Notes: generated from the letters alone by a model not told the origin. DNA of 64,000 nucleotides from Leishmania donovani (GCF_000227135.1 NC_018240.1:485657-549656); one strand, 5' to 3'; shown: positions 20,311-30,943, counted from the stretch's first letter. Translations and numbers: made by a program.

Positions 20311-20347
<37 letters not shown>
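20310..20347. repeat. AT/GT microsatellite
   Basis: An AT run (20310-20332) passes directly into a GT run (to 20347). It lies in the probable 3'UTR of the squalene monooxygenase gene. Confidence 0.95.
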
Positions 20348-20903
20348 CATAGTCGCGAAGCCGTAAACCAAGAGAGACAAGGCACCGCTTCTCCCACCAC
20401 CTCTGCTTCCACCCGAAACGGGGATACTGTTCGAAAGAAGAAACACAAGATGCAGGCACGTCTCTCCTTGCACCTTTGCGGACAAAACTCACGAAGGACA
20501 CACACACACGTGCACATGTACACATATGTACAAACTCATCAGCCTTCACGGGGACGGGAGAGAAGAGCTGGCACACAGGCTGATTGGAGAGGGGGATGGC
20601 GAGAAGTACCTTCAGAGAGACGATGGGGGGGGGGGAAATAGAAAAAAAACGTTAAGGAAGAAGATCAGGGAGAACGGCGCGCGACGCGTGCAGAGATGTT
20701 CGAAAGAAGGTAAGTGAGCGAAAAAGCTTAGAGGAGAGAGTCTTGCGTCATTTACCAAAGTTGCGCATCATCTCCTCTATTCCTGCTCGCAGGTCCCTAC
20801 CAAGAGCCCGTACGTGCGCACGCTCTCAATCTTACACATAATCCGTCACAGAAACATGAGCGCGTGAGAAGGGAGCGGACACCCCCACAGTAACGTGTGC
20901 GGC

Positions 20904-22613
20904 TCAGAGGCCAACAGGCTTGCGTTGTTTGCCGTTGAACTGCCTCGTGTAGACCATCGTCTTGATGCTCTTGGAGATGTTGGCCAGTGGGCTCGTGGGA
21001 TCGACGAAGCGCCACATAGAGTAGAACTCGTTCTTCGCCAGCGGAAGCGCGATCTTCGTCGACTTGCCCAGCAGATACGCCGCATGCTTTATGCGCTCCC
21101 AGTCCACGAAGAAGGAGGCGACGTTGGTCAGCTTCTCCGAGTTGGACAGCTGTTTGCCAGTTTCGCTGTACGCACCCGTCCTCATCATTACGTTAGCGAC
21201 GCCGTGCAGCATCACGCAGCAGTAGTTAAAGAAGAGGTTGCCTACGTTCGGGTCGAGACCCGCTAGCAGATCCATCGGGCCCGTCACGCAGTTCCCACCG
21301 CACAAAAAGTAGTCGAAGCACGCGTCCCGCAAGGCTGGGCTGCTGAGGACGGAGTAAAGAGCCCACGACAGTAGATTGATGCAGCAACTGTGGGTGTAGC
21401 GGTAGCGCGCATAGTTCAAAATGGCGGCCTGCATCTTGTCCTCGATGGCGGCCATCTCCTCCTGGTTGACGGAGCGCAGTGACTGGATACCATTCAAGCT
21501 GTTTGCCAGGCGAATTGCGTCGCGGAAGCAGCACGTCATGCCACCGCCCGTCAGCGGGTGCCGTTGGTTGGCATGGTCGCCGATGCCAACGTAGCCCTTG
21601 ATGGAGGGAAACGCAGGCGGATAGCGCGCCATAGGCATGCTGCGCAGACTCTTTGTGTCTTTTGATACCCGAACAAACTCTTCGCGCATGTTCTCCGGCA
21701 GGCGCGGCGCCACGTCCTGGATGAGCCACTCGCTCTGCTTCTCGAGGCTGGGCAATGTGGGCTTGTTGTAGTCCACCAGTAAGCGCAGTTCGTTGTCGTC
21801 CAGGCGGTATGACAGAATCGGGCCCGTCTTGCCGAGGAAGACCGCCCCGCGCTGCTCCTTGGGCAAACGCACCGTCTTGAGCACGAGGCCAATAAAGTGC
21901 GAGTGGTAGTCGTAGGCAGGGGTGTAGTGCTGGTAGCGGCTTTTCCACTTGGACATGCCACCATCGCACATGACAACTAGCGGTGCCGTGGCAACCTTGC
22001 GCACCGTCGGGGCCACGCGGTTGGCCTTGGGCGGGTCCTCGCGGAACGGATTGGCTGGCACCTCATACTTCTCCGCTACCGTGTACTCGACGCCGTAGGC
22101 GCGCTCGCCGAAGGAGAGGCCCTCCGTCAAGATGTTGTTGACGGTGCCCTCGATCATCGTAACATTCGCCTTGCACTTGTGGAAGACGTGCGAGCGCAGA
22201 CTCTGCACAAAGTCGCCGAAGTGGAAGGACACTCCCGAGGCGCCCTTGCGGTAGGGCAGCTCCACATGATTGCCCTTATGGTCTACCACCACGTAGCCAC
22301 GGCAGGGCATGCCAATAGTCTCGGCGCACTCCTTCATGCCCACCTCTTTCAGCGCGTTCAGACCGCCAGGCTGCAGCAGCTCACCGACGATGCGGTCCGG
22401 CTTAGTGAAAAGCGTCCGTTCCACCATCAGCACCTTTCGACCCTGTTCCGAAAGCGCCTTGGCCAGCACCGGGCCCGCGATACTGCCACCGACAATGATG
22501 ACATCGTAGTCGTACGACGTGCGCGCCGGGCTCCACCGCAGCCGCGAGAGCGCTCGGTTCAACAGCAGCAGTGCGCTGACGGCACAGAGAACAGCGGCGA
22601 AGAAATACAACAT
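20904..22613 (-). CDS. SQLE: Squalene monooxygenase (squalene epoxidase)
   Basis: A 569-residue protein from the first ATG (MLYFFAAVLCAVSALLLLN), whose first 20 residues form a membrane anchor as in other squalene epoxidases. The FAD-binding beta-alpha-beta unit is YDVIIVGGSIAGPVLAKALS (about 32-50), followed by VLMVERTLFTKPDRIVGELL, the family's second FAD motif. The GD motif is GYVGIGDHANQRHPLTGGGM (about 350-370), with RDAIRLANSL after it. The C-terminal third is hydrophobic and probably membrane-associated. The enzyme oxidises squalene to 2,3-oxidosqualene with FAD, O2 and NADPH in ER ergosterol synthesis and is the terbinafine target. The dinucleotide motif reads GGSIAG, with Ser at the central Gly position. 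A pyrimidine tract followed by AG at 22687-22688 gives a 5'UTR of about 73 nt. Confidence 0.95.
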   Translation of the reverse strand: MLYFFAAVLCAVSALLLLNRALSRLRWSPARTSYDYDVIIVGGSIAGPVLAKALSEQGRKVLMVERTLFTKPDRIVGELLQPGGLNALKEVGMKECAETIGMPCRGYVVVDHKGNHVELPYRKGASGVSFHFGDFVQSLRSHVFHKCKANVTMIEGTVNNILTEGLSFGERAYGVEYTVAEKYEVPANPFREDPPKANRVAPTVRKVATAPLVVMCDGGMSKWKSRYQHYTPAYDYHSHFIGLVLKTVRLPKEQRGAVFLGKTGPILSYRLDDNELRLLVDYNKPTLPSLEKQSEWLIQDVAPRLPENMREEFVRVSKDTKSLRSMPMARYPPAFPSIKGYVGIGDHANQRHPLTGGGMTCCFRDAIRLANSLNGIQSLRSVNQEEMAAIEDKMQAAILNYARYRYTHSCCINLLSWALYSVLSSPALRDACFDYFLCGGNCVTGPMDLLAGLDPNVGNLFFNYCCVMLHGVANVMMRTGAYSETGKQLSNSEKLTNVASFFVDWERIKHAAYLLGKSTKIALPLAKNEFYSMWRFVDPTSPLANISKSIKTMVYTRQFNGKQRKPVGL

Positions 22614-22686
22614 GACTTTCTCGTGTGCAACTCTTGCGCGTGTGCGTGTGCGGAGTACCTTTGTTTGCGCTGCTCGTTCTTCTGTA

Positions 22687-22688
22687 CT
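22687..22688 (-). promoter_or_regulatory. Predicted trans-splice acceptor for squalene monooxygenase
   Basis: On the minus strand a long C/T tract (TTCCCGCCCTCCCC and nearby, about 22695-22750) is followed by the first AG, in CGCAACAG, about 73 nt before the ATG at 22613. A second AG lies 5 nt further on. Confidence 0.5.
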
Positions 22689-24238
22689 GTTGCGTCCGAC
22701 AAGACAACCGGGGAGGGCGGGAAGGTATGAAGGCGAGAAGATCAGAGCGAGGAGCAAGCAAACAGCAACCCACGCGCCCTGTCCTCTTCACCCTAACGTC
22801 GATTTAGCAGCGCGCCAATGACAAAACAAAGGGGTAGAGGTGGAGCCCCCTCAGACGAGAAAACAGCGCAAAAGTAGCAACCGCGGCGAGAGAGCGGAGG
22901 GAGTGAGCGGGGGAAGGGCGAAGGTACATGAAAAATGCCGGAGGCGGATACACGAGAGAGACACACACAGAGAGACGCAGACAGAGAACAGGGAAAGATG
23001 CGGAAAAAAAAGGAGAAGCGAAAAAAAAAACGAACTAAGAAGAGGCTTTCAAGTAGTGCTTGTCGTGATCGTAACGCGCTCGTGTGGCAAATGAAGACAA
23101 GCGGGCCGGAGGAGGGACGGTGAGGAGGATAGGCTGCAGGGCTCATACAAACAAAACAAGAGAGAAGCGGGAGGGGGGATACGACACAGCAAACACGCAC
23201 ACTCGTAATCTCCCTCGCACGTGAACGCAGGCGCGATGCTACGTATGTGTGTCTGCGTATCTCTGCGTGAGTGGCCGTGTGTCTCAATATGTTCCCTCAA
23301 CAGGGAGAGAGGAGGGTAGCCGATACACACGAACACACACGCACGCGCAGAGAGAGAGGGGGGAGGCACGGGGCAGGGGGCAGAGGAGGGTTGCTGATGA
23401 AGCGACGACAAAGGCGAAGCGAGGAAACAGGCAAAAAAAGACAACGACAACAGATGTGGTATTGAGGAGGGGCTGATATGACGCATGAGCCGCCGGCACG
23501 TTCATTGGTGCGATGCCATTCAGAAGAGCAGTGCGCGCGGGGTGCCGTTATCGTTTTCACGGTTGTCGCAGCGGTGAGATGCAGCGGCAGCATATGTGTG
23601 TGGATGTGTTGTGCCGAACGAGATGAGAAAGCCAGGCGGAAAGAAGGGCACAGAGTGTAAAGAAAGAGACAGAGGATAGAAGGAGTCATTGTGCAGCCAG
23701 AAGCTTGAGGTGGCCAACTCCATTCAGCGAAGAGACGGGTCGCCTTGCTTCAGTGAGCGTGCCTGTCTATGTGTGCGTGGATGCGTTGTAAATAGGGGGG
23801 AAGCGCCAAGAGAGAAACAACTACAGCTGCGTGCCTCAGCGGTCGACTGTTGACGTCGACGATGGTTGCACATCGACAAACACGTTTCTCTCATTCATGA
23901 AGACGCAGAAGCGTCTCCGACGAGACACACACGCACACCCGCGTCTTTACGAACAACGGATATAGCAAGAGAGAAAAAAATGAGATGCTCACCAGAAGGC
24001 GATATGTCTCTCCTCTGCAGAACACCCCAACTCTCACGCTTCTTGGCAACAACCTCTCTTCTTTTCAATTGTTGAAGCGCAGCATGAAGAATGAGGAGGC
24101 GTACTTCGCTCACCCTCCTCTGCAGAAGATGGGGATGCAGGGACCGGCAAAGCATCAAGGATCAGAAGGAAAGGAGAAGCGGCGGAAAATGCGCAAACAC
24201 CCGCTTCTCGCCCACCCGTTTCTGTCTATGGGATGAAC

Positions 24239-24263
24239 GTGTGTGTGTGTGTGTGTGTGTGTG
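24239..24263. repeat. GT dinucleotide repeat
   Basis: An uninterrupted GT run in the intergenic region downstream of the polymerase gene. Confidence 0.95.
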
Positions 24264-24759
24264 CATATTACTCAGCAAAGTGTTCGCCTGCGCACACACG
24301 CGCAGAGAAGGTGTGTCTGCGACGGCACATTCAATCTATGACCTATCCTTATTTCGTTGTCTTCTCTGTTACTCGTCAAGCGCACCTTCGGCATGTCCAT
24401 CTCTTCATGCGCGCACGCCCACACAGGCAGACAGACAGGGAAGTATGCCGCGCTCAAACGCCCTACCCGATACACGACGGTCTGTCTAAACACAGGAGCG
24501 CGGACTCTACTCGCGAGGGCGTTTTGTGTGGATATACCAACGTGCAGTAGAGAGGCTCCACTACCGAATTGGTACCCACGACGCAGCTGCCACCCTCTCC
24601 ATTCGCCTTTCCTGGCGCCACAGCCAGCACGGAGCCCCACCCCCAACGCCACCTATAAGCGGCGGGCATCCTCGAATGATGAAGAGAGAGGGGGGAGCAT
24701 CGTGCGCACGGAAAACACAAGGTAGCGGTGCCCACGCAAAAGAGAATGGGGAGGAGCGT

Positions 24760-27700
24760 CTAGAGCGTTGTTTCCTCCATGATGGGCCGCAGCGCCCCCA
24801 TGCTCTCTCCAGCCACCACATCGCACGGGAAATCCACGGTCACCTGCATCTCGGGGTACAAGGCGTTGAGCACGGTCCGCGCTCCGTCCATGATGAGCTC
24901 CACATCCTTTGCCACCTGCCGGTACACGGAGACATGGCAGTCCACCCACACGCAGTCGTGCACCGTGTTCGTCAGCACCGCAAGGCCATTGTAATTATTG
25001 TTGGCGAGGAAGTGCCGCCACAGCACCCCGAGCATCACCTGGACGATCTCGCCAGCGAAGCCCTGCACGGGGTAGTTCTTGAGGTGGGTGGGGGAGAAGT
25101 TCGTCGACTTGCGCACCACGTCCCGCTCGCGCAGCATTCCCTCGGGGACGTCCGACTCCGTGAAAACGTAACGGCTCCCCGTCAACACTGGGAACATGCC
25201 CTTGAAGAACTGGTGGCCGCGAACGTTGCGCACGCCATTCTGCAGCGACGCATCGTAGCTGTTCGCCGATAAGGTTACCATCTTGTTGAACACCTCAACG
25301 CCGCGGTACGTCTCGTTCTCCTTCTCGATAAGCATGCGGACCTGGTCCTGGGTGAGCCCGGTGCTTTGACTCAGCATTCGCACGCCGGCACCGTACTGCC
25401 GCTGGAAGGAGAATATCTTCGCCTGCTGCCGCAGCTTCACAAACTCCGGCTCCTTGATCTTTTTGGAACGCTGCAGCACATCTGTGTACTTGAGATCTGG
25501 CCGCATCATCGTCACACGCTTGCAGTGGAAGTCCACGTTGTTCCGCAAGTCTTCAAGCATCTGCTCGTCGGATGCGAGCACAGCGAGCGCAACGACCTCC
25601 AGCTGTGAATAGTCCGCCTCGATGCACATGCCCTTGTCACCGAAGCGGCTGATGAACATATCGCGCAAGCTCGACTTGTCCTCCTTTGGAATGTTCTGGC
25701 AGTTCGGGTTCGCACTCGCCAGGCGTCCGGTGTTCGTCTTGTTGTGGATCAGCTCGTGGTGGATGCAGCTGTCCGTCGAGTGCACAAGCGACACCATTCC
25801 AGTGCCGCCGTCGGTGCTCTCGTAGTAGGTACCAATCAGCTTCTCGAGCGCGCGCAGCTCAAGAATAACACTGGCGGTGCTGTCATTGTGATTCGACTTG
25901 AAGTAACTAAGGGTGTCTTCGCCGACCTGCAACTGGCGCGTCGTCGAGCTGCGGAAGCGGCGCATCACCTGCTCCGCCTCCAGTTCATTTGGGATGTACT
26001 GCGCCAGCCGGCCCTTGATGTTCACCTTGACGATGTCATCGTGGGCGCACGGAATGGCGAAGCAGTCGTACACCGAGGAAGTCGTCTTGCCCACCAGACA
26101 CATGAGCGCCAGCCGCTTTCGCTCGGCATCGGGCAGCGAGTTGTAGTAGCCGACAAAGGCGCGTCGCTGCCGAAGCAGCACCGGCAGGTCGTCGTCGGTG
26201 CGCGCTGCGTCTTTCTTTCCCTTGCGCGGTTTGGGCGACTCAGTCGAGAGCGCCTCATGCTGCAGGGCCGCGTTGGCGATGTGGAGAAAGATTTCGATGT
26301 AGTAGTTGCACCATTCCTCCGGCTTCATCAGGGATTCCTGCAGCAGCGCCTTCTTGAAGGCCTCAGCGATACCCATCTTGTTGCGCTTCCCCACCTTCGG
26401 CAGCGCCTTTGGCGGGATGACCGGCCCAAGCGAGTCGGCGGCGACGCCGCCGCCGCTGCTGCTGCTGCCTCTTCGCCTCGAGCCGCCTAGCGTCGCGTGC
26501 AGGTCGCTCGCGTACTGGTGCTTGTAGTAGGCTAAGATGGCGACCGTGTCGGCAAGAGAGATGTTGTAGCGCAGCTTTGGGTCCGCCGCGTCAAGGTAGC
26601 CCACGTGCGCCTCCATGTACCGAGTCAGCCCCGCATCGCTGCGGATGTAGTGCATAAAAGAGAAGCCGGCGTCGCGCGCTAGAATAGTTACATGCGCGTC
26701 CGCGAATGCCGCGTCCTTCACCGACGCATCGTCATCGGTGGGCATGATCATCTCCGTGTGCTTTGCCACCTGCGCCATTACAAACCGCTCCAGCTGCTCC
26801 GCCTTTTCGCCCTCCGTGATGGTCACAGATTCGCCGCTGATCGGGTTTTTGACGAAAAGCTTGGCGATGCCCTCGGTGCCGCTCGGTGTCAGCGCAGCGA
26901 AGAGGAAGAGATGGCGCCGCGGCAGCAAGTTAGCCAGGGCCGACGTCTCGCCGCGCTTGTCGGCATTCAGCCGCGACACCGTCGTCGCATCTCGCCGCAA
27001 ACTCTCCAAAATTGATGAACTCTTGCGGAAGCCTGCCTGCCGCATGTACGCCTCCAGGTAACCGCGGAAGAGGCGTGTGCCCTTCTCAGATGGCATACCC
27101 GCCATGATCGCGCAGTCGCCAATGCCGAGGACGTGCACCGGCGGCCGCAGAAAGACGCCATTTGGGTACGCCGACGGCGGGAAGTACTCGGGGCGGAGGA
27201 ACAAGGTGTGGCGCGCGAATAGTTCTCCCGTGAGCGGCTTGCTCTCCCGCGCGTTCGTGCTCAGCGTGAGCTTGCCGCCAAAGAAGAACGTGATGAGGTG
27301 CTGATTGGAGGACCAGTTAAAGAACTTGCGGCAGTCGTGCGGGATCTCGTGCGGGATAGACTCCTCTAGCTGTCGGCGCAGCTCCGACACCTTTGTCATC
27401 AGTTCGTTGCTCTGTCGCTGCGCTAAGTCGACGTTCGTCTTGAGCCCGTTGTACTCCATCTCCGTCGTACACAGCAGCCCTTCCATCCGCGCACAGCAGA
27501 TGATGACCTGCCGCTGCTCGAGGGCTCGCTCCATGTGCTTGCAGAAGATGAGCTCGGTGTTCTCGAGGTCGCCGTGGAGGTACTCGGTGAGGATGCTGTA
27601 TGGAATCTCGTACGTCTCTTTTCCCTCCGCCCACGCCCGCTTCACGGCATCCAGCTTCATCGTTTGGCCGCCGTAGCTCTTCGCCACATCCTCCAGGCCT

Positions 27701-29706
27701 GCCCCGTGCCCGAGCTTCACCTCGTGTCCGGTCAAGAGGTACTCGCCATACATGGTATCCCATATCTTGCCGCCGCGGCGCAGGAACTTGCGAAACTCGA
27801 CGTCACGCCAAATGTGCAACATATCGAACTTGATGTTGTGGCCTACAATGACGTCGTACTCGTCCAGCGGCGGCAGAAAGAGCGAGTCCTTGGAGGACTT
27901 CTCGACGAGGTGGTTTTGACTTGTCACGGACGGGTCGTCGTAGCGCATGGCAACGCTGCGATCAAAGTAGCGCCTGGGCATGAAGACGTTCCCCTTGTAG
28001 TCGCGAGCGCCGGACAAGACGACGTAGTTCTCCTTGGTGAACGGGTTCGCGACGCGCTTGTAGCGCCGTATCGTGGTCGTCTCCAAATCCACGATGAGGT
28101 ACCGGCGCAGACCATCCAGCGCTTTCTTCTCCCGCTCCAGACGGCCTTGATCTTCGTAGATTTTTCGACGCCACTGCTGTAGCCCAAAAACGACCTCCGC
28201 GTCGTTGATGTTGACCTTGTTGAGGAAGCTGGCCGTTGTGATTTGTGGCACCGGGTTCTTCTTCGCCTCCGCCGCCATCTCCTCCAGGCGCTTGAAGGCG
28301 GTCGCAGATTCTTCCTGAGCAGGGATGCTGTTCACAGCGCTCATGATGGCTGGCGAGACTTTGTGCAGTCGCTCCGAGAAGAGCTTGTTAGCCAGCGCGG
28401 TGAAGCCGCGGTGAAGGTAGCGATCCATCTTCTCCTCGTCCTTACGCAGGTGATTCTCTGGGAAGCAGTTTTGCCGGATGAGGTTCCACGTCGCCCGCGG
28501 GTCCTCCTCTTCACTGACCCCCTTCGCAACGTTGTGCCCGCCAAAGTATGGCGCCAGGCTCGAAACCTCCGCCACGAAGAACGGGCTCTTCGGGCGGCAT
28601 GTCCTCGCGAACGCCACAAGCTGCGACGACTTGGTGCGGGCCGTCGGCACAAACAGCGAAATGGATGAGCTGCCCTCGCCGTACAGGAGCGTGGTGAGTG
28701 CGTTCAGCTTCGCCGTTTCCTCTGCTAAGCTGCGGATCATGTGCACCGACTGAGAGCGCCGTTGTGAGTCGAATATGGTGACAATCATCGTGTACCCCTC
28801 CGTGATGGTGCCCTTGCCGACCCGCACATTGATGTCCACCACGAAGACGTTCACAGCCTTGACGACCCGCCGCACAATCTGCTCCACCGGATTCAGCGCC
28901 TTGCGACTGCCAGGGGTGCCAAAGCGGCGATGCACGTGGAGAAGCACATCCCAGCCCATGACGGCACTGCGCGCTGCTCCGTTCGACTTCAGCACGTCGC
29001 TTGGCATGTACGCGCCGGCCCCCACATCGTAGACCTGCGGATCGACGGTGGTGGCGTTGAACTGCCGCTGTGTCAGCAGAAATGCAGCGTGCTCGAGACC
29101 GAGAGGCATGTCCACGCCCTTCACGACCTCCTGCTGTGCTTTGAAGGCGAGGAACGTGATGCCCCATGTGTCCGGCGCTAGCACCAGCCTCTTCATCGTC
29201 TTGTTGCTCAGCAGCGTCGCGGCGGATTTCACGTCGGTGGAGGCGTCGTTGCCAAACAAGAGCCCAGCAATGTAGTCGTCACCGATGCGCTCGTCGACCC
29301 ACATGGCGGCCTTCCATAGGAGTTCCTCTTGCATGACGGCCACCTCGTTTGTCGTGGCGGAGTAGACGGCATAAAGCTTCTGCGCGGGGTCGTAGGCGAG
29401 GGTGAAGATGCAGTACTGCGCCTTGGCCAGCAGCACCTTTGGGTCATCCGCCACCAGGGTGGGCGCAAATGGGTTCTGCCGCGCTGGGAACGACCTCATC
29501 GCCAGTGGCTGCGGCGCCGACACGGCAGGCGAGCCACTCGCCGGCTGCGCAGGTGCAGGCGCCGCCGCGCCGACAGCAGTCACGTACCTTGGAGGTACCG
29601 AGGAGGTAGCATTGTAGCACACCGGGTGGACGAGCGCGCCACAGCTGAGCGCCGCCGTGACGAGCTTCGGCGGCTGACCAACTAGGCTGGCGTTTCGGCG
29701 CAGCAT
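24760..29706 (-). CDS. Mitochondrial DNA polymerase I-like protein, probably POLID
   Basis: A 1,648-residue family A polymerase. The N-terminus (MLRRNASLVGQPPKLVTAAL) looks like a mitochondrial presequence, and the first 500 residues are specific to the kinetoplastid family. A DEDDy 3'-5' exonuclease follows: YLIVDLETTT near 535, HNIKFD near 624 and YLHGD near 710. The polymerase domain is C-terminal: GRLASANPNCQNIPK near 1325, motif A DYSQLEVVALAV near 1362, motif B RQQAKIFSFQRQYGAG near 1422, and motif C VHDCVWVD near 1582. All main aspartates are present. T. brucei has four such proteins (POLIA-D). POLIC and POLID are the long ones, about 1,630-1,650 residues. I favour POLID because I recall it beside p166 and this dynein in T. 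brucei, but length alone would also fit POLIC. Its role is kDNA replication in the mitochondrion. Confidence 0.88.
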   Translation of the reverse strand: MLRRNASLVGQPPKLVTAALSCGALVHPVCYNATSSVPPRYVTAVGAAAPAPAQPASGSPAVSAPQPLAMRSFPARQNPFAPTLVADDPKVLLAKAQYCIFTLAYDPAQKLYAVYSATTNEVAVMQEELLWKAAMWVDERIGDDYIAGLLFGNDASTDVKSAATLLSNKTMKRLVLAPDTWGITFLAFKAQQEVVKGVDMPLGLEHAAFLLTQRQFNATTVDPQVYDVGAGAYMPSDVLKSNGAARSAVMGWDVLLHVHRRFGTPGSRKALNPVEQIVRRVVKAVNVFVVDINVRVGKGTITEGYTMIVTIFDSQRRSQSVHMIRSLAEETAKLNALTTLLYGEGSSSISLFVPTARTKSSQLVAFARTCRPKSPFFVAEVSSLAPYFGGHNVAKGVSEEEDPRATWNLIRQNCFPENHLRKDEEKMDRYLHRGFTALANKLFSERLHKVSPAIMSAVNSIPAQEESATAFKRLEEMAAEAKKNPVPQITTASFLNKVNINDAEVVFGLQQWRRKIYEDQGRLEREKKALDGLRRYLIVDLETTTIRRYKRVANPFTKENYVVLSGARDYKGNVFMPRRYFDRSVAMRYDDPSVTSQNHLVEKSSKDSLFLPPLDEYDVIVGHNIKFDMLHIWRDVEFRKFLRRGGKIWDTMYGEYLLTGHEVKLGHGAGLEDVAKSYGGQTMKLDAVKRAWAEGKETYEIPYSILTEYLHGDLENTELIFCKHMERALEQRQVIICCARMEGLLCTTEMEYNGLKTNVDLAQRQSNELMTKVSELRRQLEESIPHEIPHDCRKFFNWSSNQHLITFFFGGKLTLSTNARESKPLTGELFARHTLFLRPEYFPPSAYPNGVFLRPPVHVLGIGDCAIMAGMPSEKGTRLFRGYLEAYMRQAGFRKSSSILESLRRDATTVSRLNADKRGETSALANLLPRRHLFLFAALTPSGTEGIAKLFVKNPISGESVTITEGEKAEQLERFVMAQVAKHTEMIMPTDDDASVKDAAFADAHVTILARDAGFSFMHYIRSDAGLTRYMEAHVGYLDAADPKLRYNISLADTVAILAYYKHQYASDLHATLGGSRRRGSSSSGGGVAADSLGPVIPPKALPKVGKRNKMGIAEAFKKALLQESLMKPEEWCNYYIEIFLHIANAALQHEALSTESPKPRKGKKDAARTDDDLPVLLRQRRAFVGYYNSLPDAERKRLALMCLVGKTTSSVYDCFAIPCAHDDIVKVNIKGRLAQYIPNELEAEQVMRRFRSSTTRQLQVGEDTLSYFKSNHNDSTASVILELRALEKLIGTYYESTDGGTGMVSLVHSTDSCIHHELIHNKTNTGRLASANPNCQNIPKEDKSSLRDMFISRFGDKGMCIEADYSQLEVVALAVLASDEQMLEDLRNNVDFHCKRVTMMRPDLKYTDVLQRSKKIKEPEFVKLRQQAKIFSFQRQYGAGVRMLSQSTGLTQDQVRMLIEKENETYRGVEVFNKMVTLSANSYDASLQNGVRNVRGHQFFKGMFPVLTGSRYVFTESDVPEGMLRERDVVRKSTNFSPTHLKNYPVQGFAGEIVQVMLGVLWRHFLANNNYNGLAVLTNTVHDCVWVDCHVSVYRQVAKDVELIMDGARTVLNALYPEMQVTVDFPCDVVAGESMGALRPIMEETTL

Positions 29707-30943
29707 TGCGCTGTCTCTGTAAATTGAAAAGAAAGATTGCACTGCCGGCTTCCCGTGGGACGACTGCAGAGATGATGAAAGAGTGCCCCACTTTGCGCTT
29801 TCCTTTTATGGGGGTGTTTTGCTCCTCAATTCGAAGACCGTGGCCAGCACAAGTGCCGTGACAACGGCTCTCTCCCTCTTCCTGTCTCTGAATGTGTGTG
29901 CGCCTGTGATGTATGCGTGTATGAGTGTGTGCGAATGCGTGTGGAGAAAGCGCCAGTACGAGGAGAGCGAGGCAGCAGATGTAGCGAGAAACGGCACCTC
30001 GGACGCGTGCTGCCGGGCCTCAGACCTTTGTTTCCGTTTACGCGAAAGAAAAGCACCCACACATTCCAACGCGGGCTGTCTGCGTCTGTGTCACTCCAGC
30101 CGGCACAAACGCGGGGATGCTCAGCAAGGGTGGGAAGGGGAAGAGGGTTCGATCCGCTGCCTCCACAGTGTGCAGATGCGTCCCCCACACGTCCACTTCG
30201 GTGTGTTCTTTTCCTGTTGTGCGGCTGCGTACAAGGGGCAGGCAGCGTAACGCGGTGGTGCGAGCAAGTCCGCACGTGGACGAGGAACGTGTCAAAAAAG
30301 AGAGAGATGAGACGCCGGAGAGCAAGTTTGATGAAGGGCGCATGAACGGAGAGAGAAGACGCTAGGAGGATGCACTGCAACGGATATCATGGGGGTTTAC
30401 AGCGCTTGACGACTGCACTATGATGTGCACTATTCAAGAGCTCTACCGCACACGCGACACTGTTCCAAGTTCGCATCCCCCCCTTCATTGTCCGCGATCT
30501 TCTCAGAGCCAGTGGCGGTGCGATGAAGAGGGGACACAGAAAGCGTCTACAGCAGGTCCAGCCGTCACGCTGAAGCTATGGGTTCGTTCGACGGCAGAGG
30601 AAAAAGAACGCTGCGCGTATTGCTTTCATATGGTCTGCTTGAACATGTCTGTGTGTTTGTGTGTGGTGGAGGGGTCAGTGTACTGAAGAGCAGGCAAGCA
30701 AGATCAGCGCGCGAAAATATATGAAACGAAGTGCGGTACACAACGCACACCGCAGTGGTGGCAAGCTGCTAGGTAGGCGCGGGTGTGCGGAGGTGGGAAT
30801 AAGAGGGAGAAGGGGGGGGGGTAGCTTGCGTGTGCTTCCATAATTCAATGAGCACCATCACCACCGCTGCCGCCGTCTGAAGCGCCAGAGAACGGGTCTC
30901 TCTCCAGTGTCGTTCTTTCGCTACATTTCTACACTGCAGGAGA
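29707..30943. other. Intergenic region between polymerase and kinase genes
   Basis: About 1.2 kb without a supported gene. It contains the polymerase 5'UTR and presumably the kinase 3'UTR, with GT-rich stretches near 29890-29945 and 30645-30665 and a G run near 30811-30820. I recognised no structural RNA or mobile element. Confidence 0.6.
29717..29718 (-). promoter_or_regulatory. Predicted trans-splice acceptor for the polymerase gene
   Basis: On the minus strand the pyrimidine-rich run CAATCTTTCTTTTCAATTTACAG ends in AG only 10 nt before the ATG at 29706. The very short predicted leader supports that ATG as the true start, because no other ATG fits between the acceptor and it. Confidence 0.55.

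Larger units (their letters stand above)
18958..20903. other. Intergenic region between kinesin-13 and squalene monooxygenase genes
   Basis: About 1.9 kb with no supported gene. It contains a perfect 14-bp hairpin (19609-19642), an AT/GT microsatellite (20310-20347), a G run near 19567-19577 and CA-rich stretches. It should include the kinesin-13 5'UTR and the squalene monooxygenase 3'UTR. Confidence 0.6.
22614..24759. other. Intergenic region between squalene monooxygenase and polymerase genes
   Basis: About 2.1 kb with no supported gene. The plus strand is purine-rich at 22690-22760 and 22850-23060, which gives pyrimidine tracts in the minus-strand RNA. A GT run lies at 24239-24263. It should hold the squalene monooxygenase 5'UTR and the polymerase 3'UTR. 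Confidence 0.6.

Noticed and set aside
24760..29706. Assignment of the polymerase to POLIC on length
   Set aside because: Its 1,648 residues are very close to T. brucei POLIC as I recall it, but remembered gene order beside p166 and this dynein favours POLID. Left as probable POLID.
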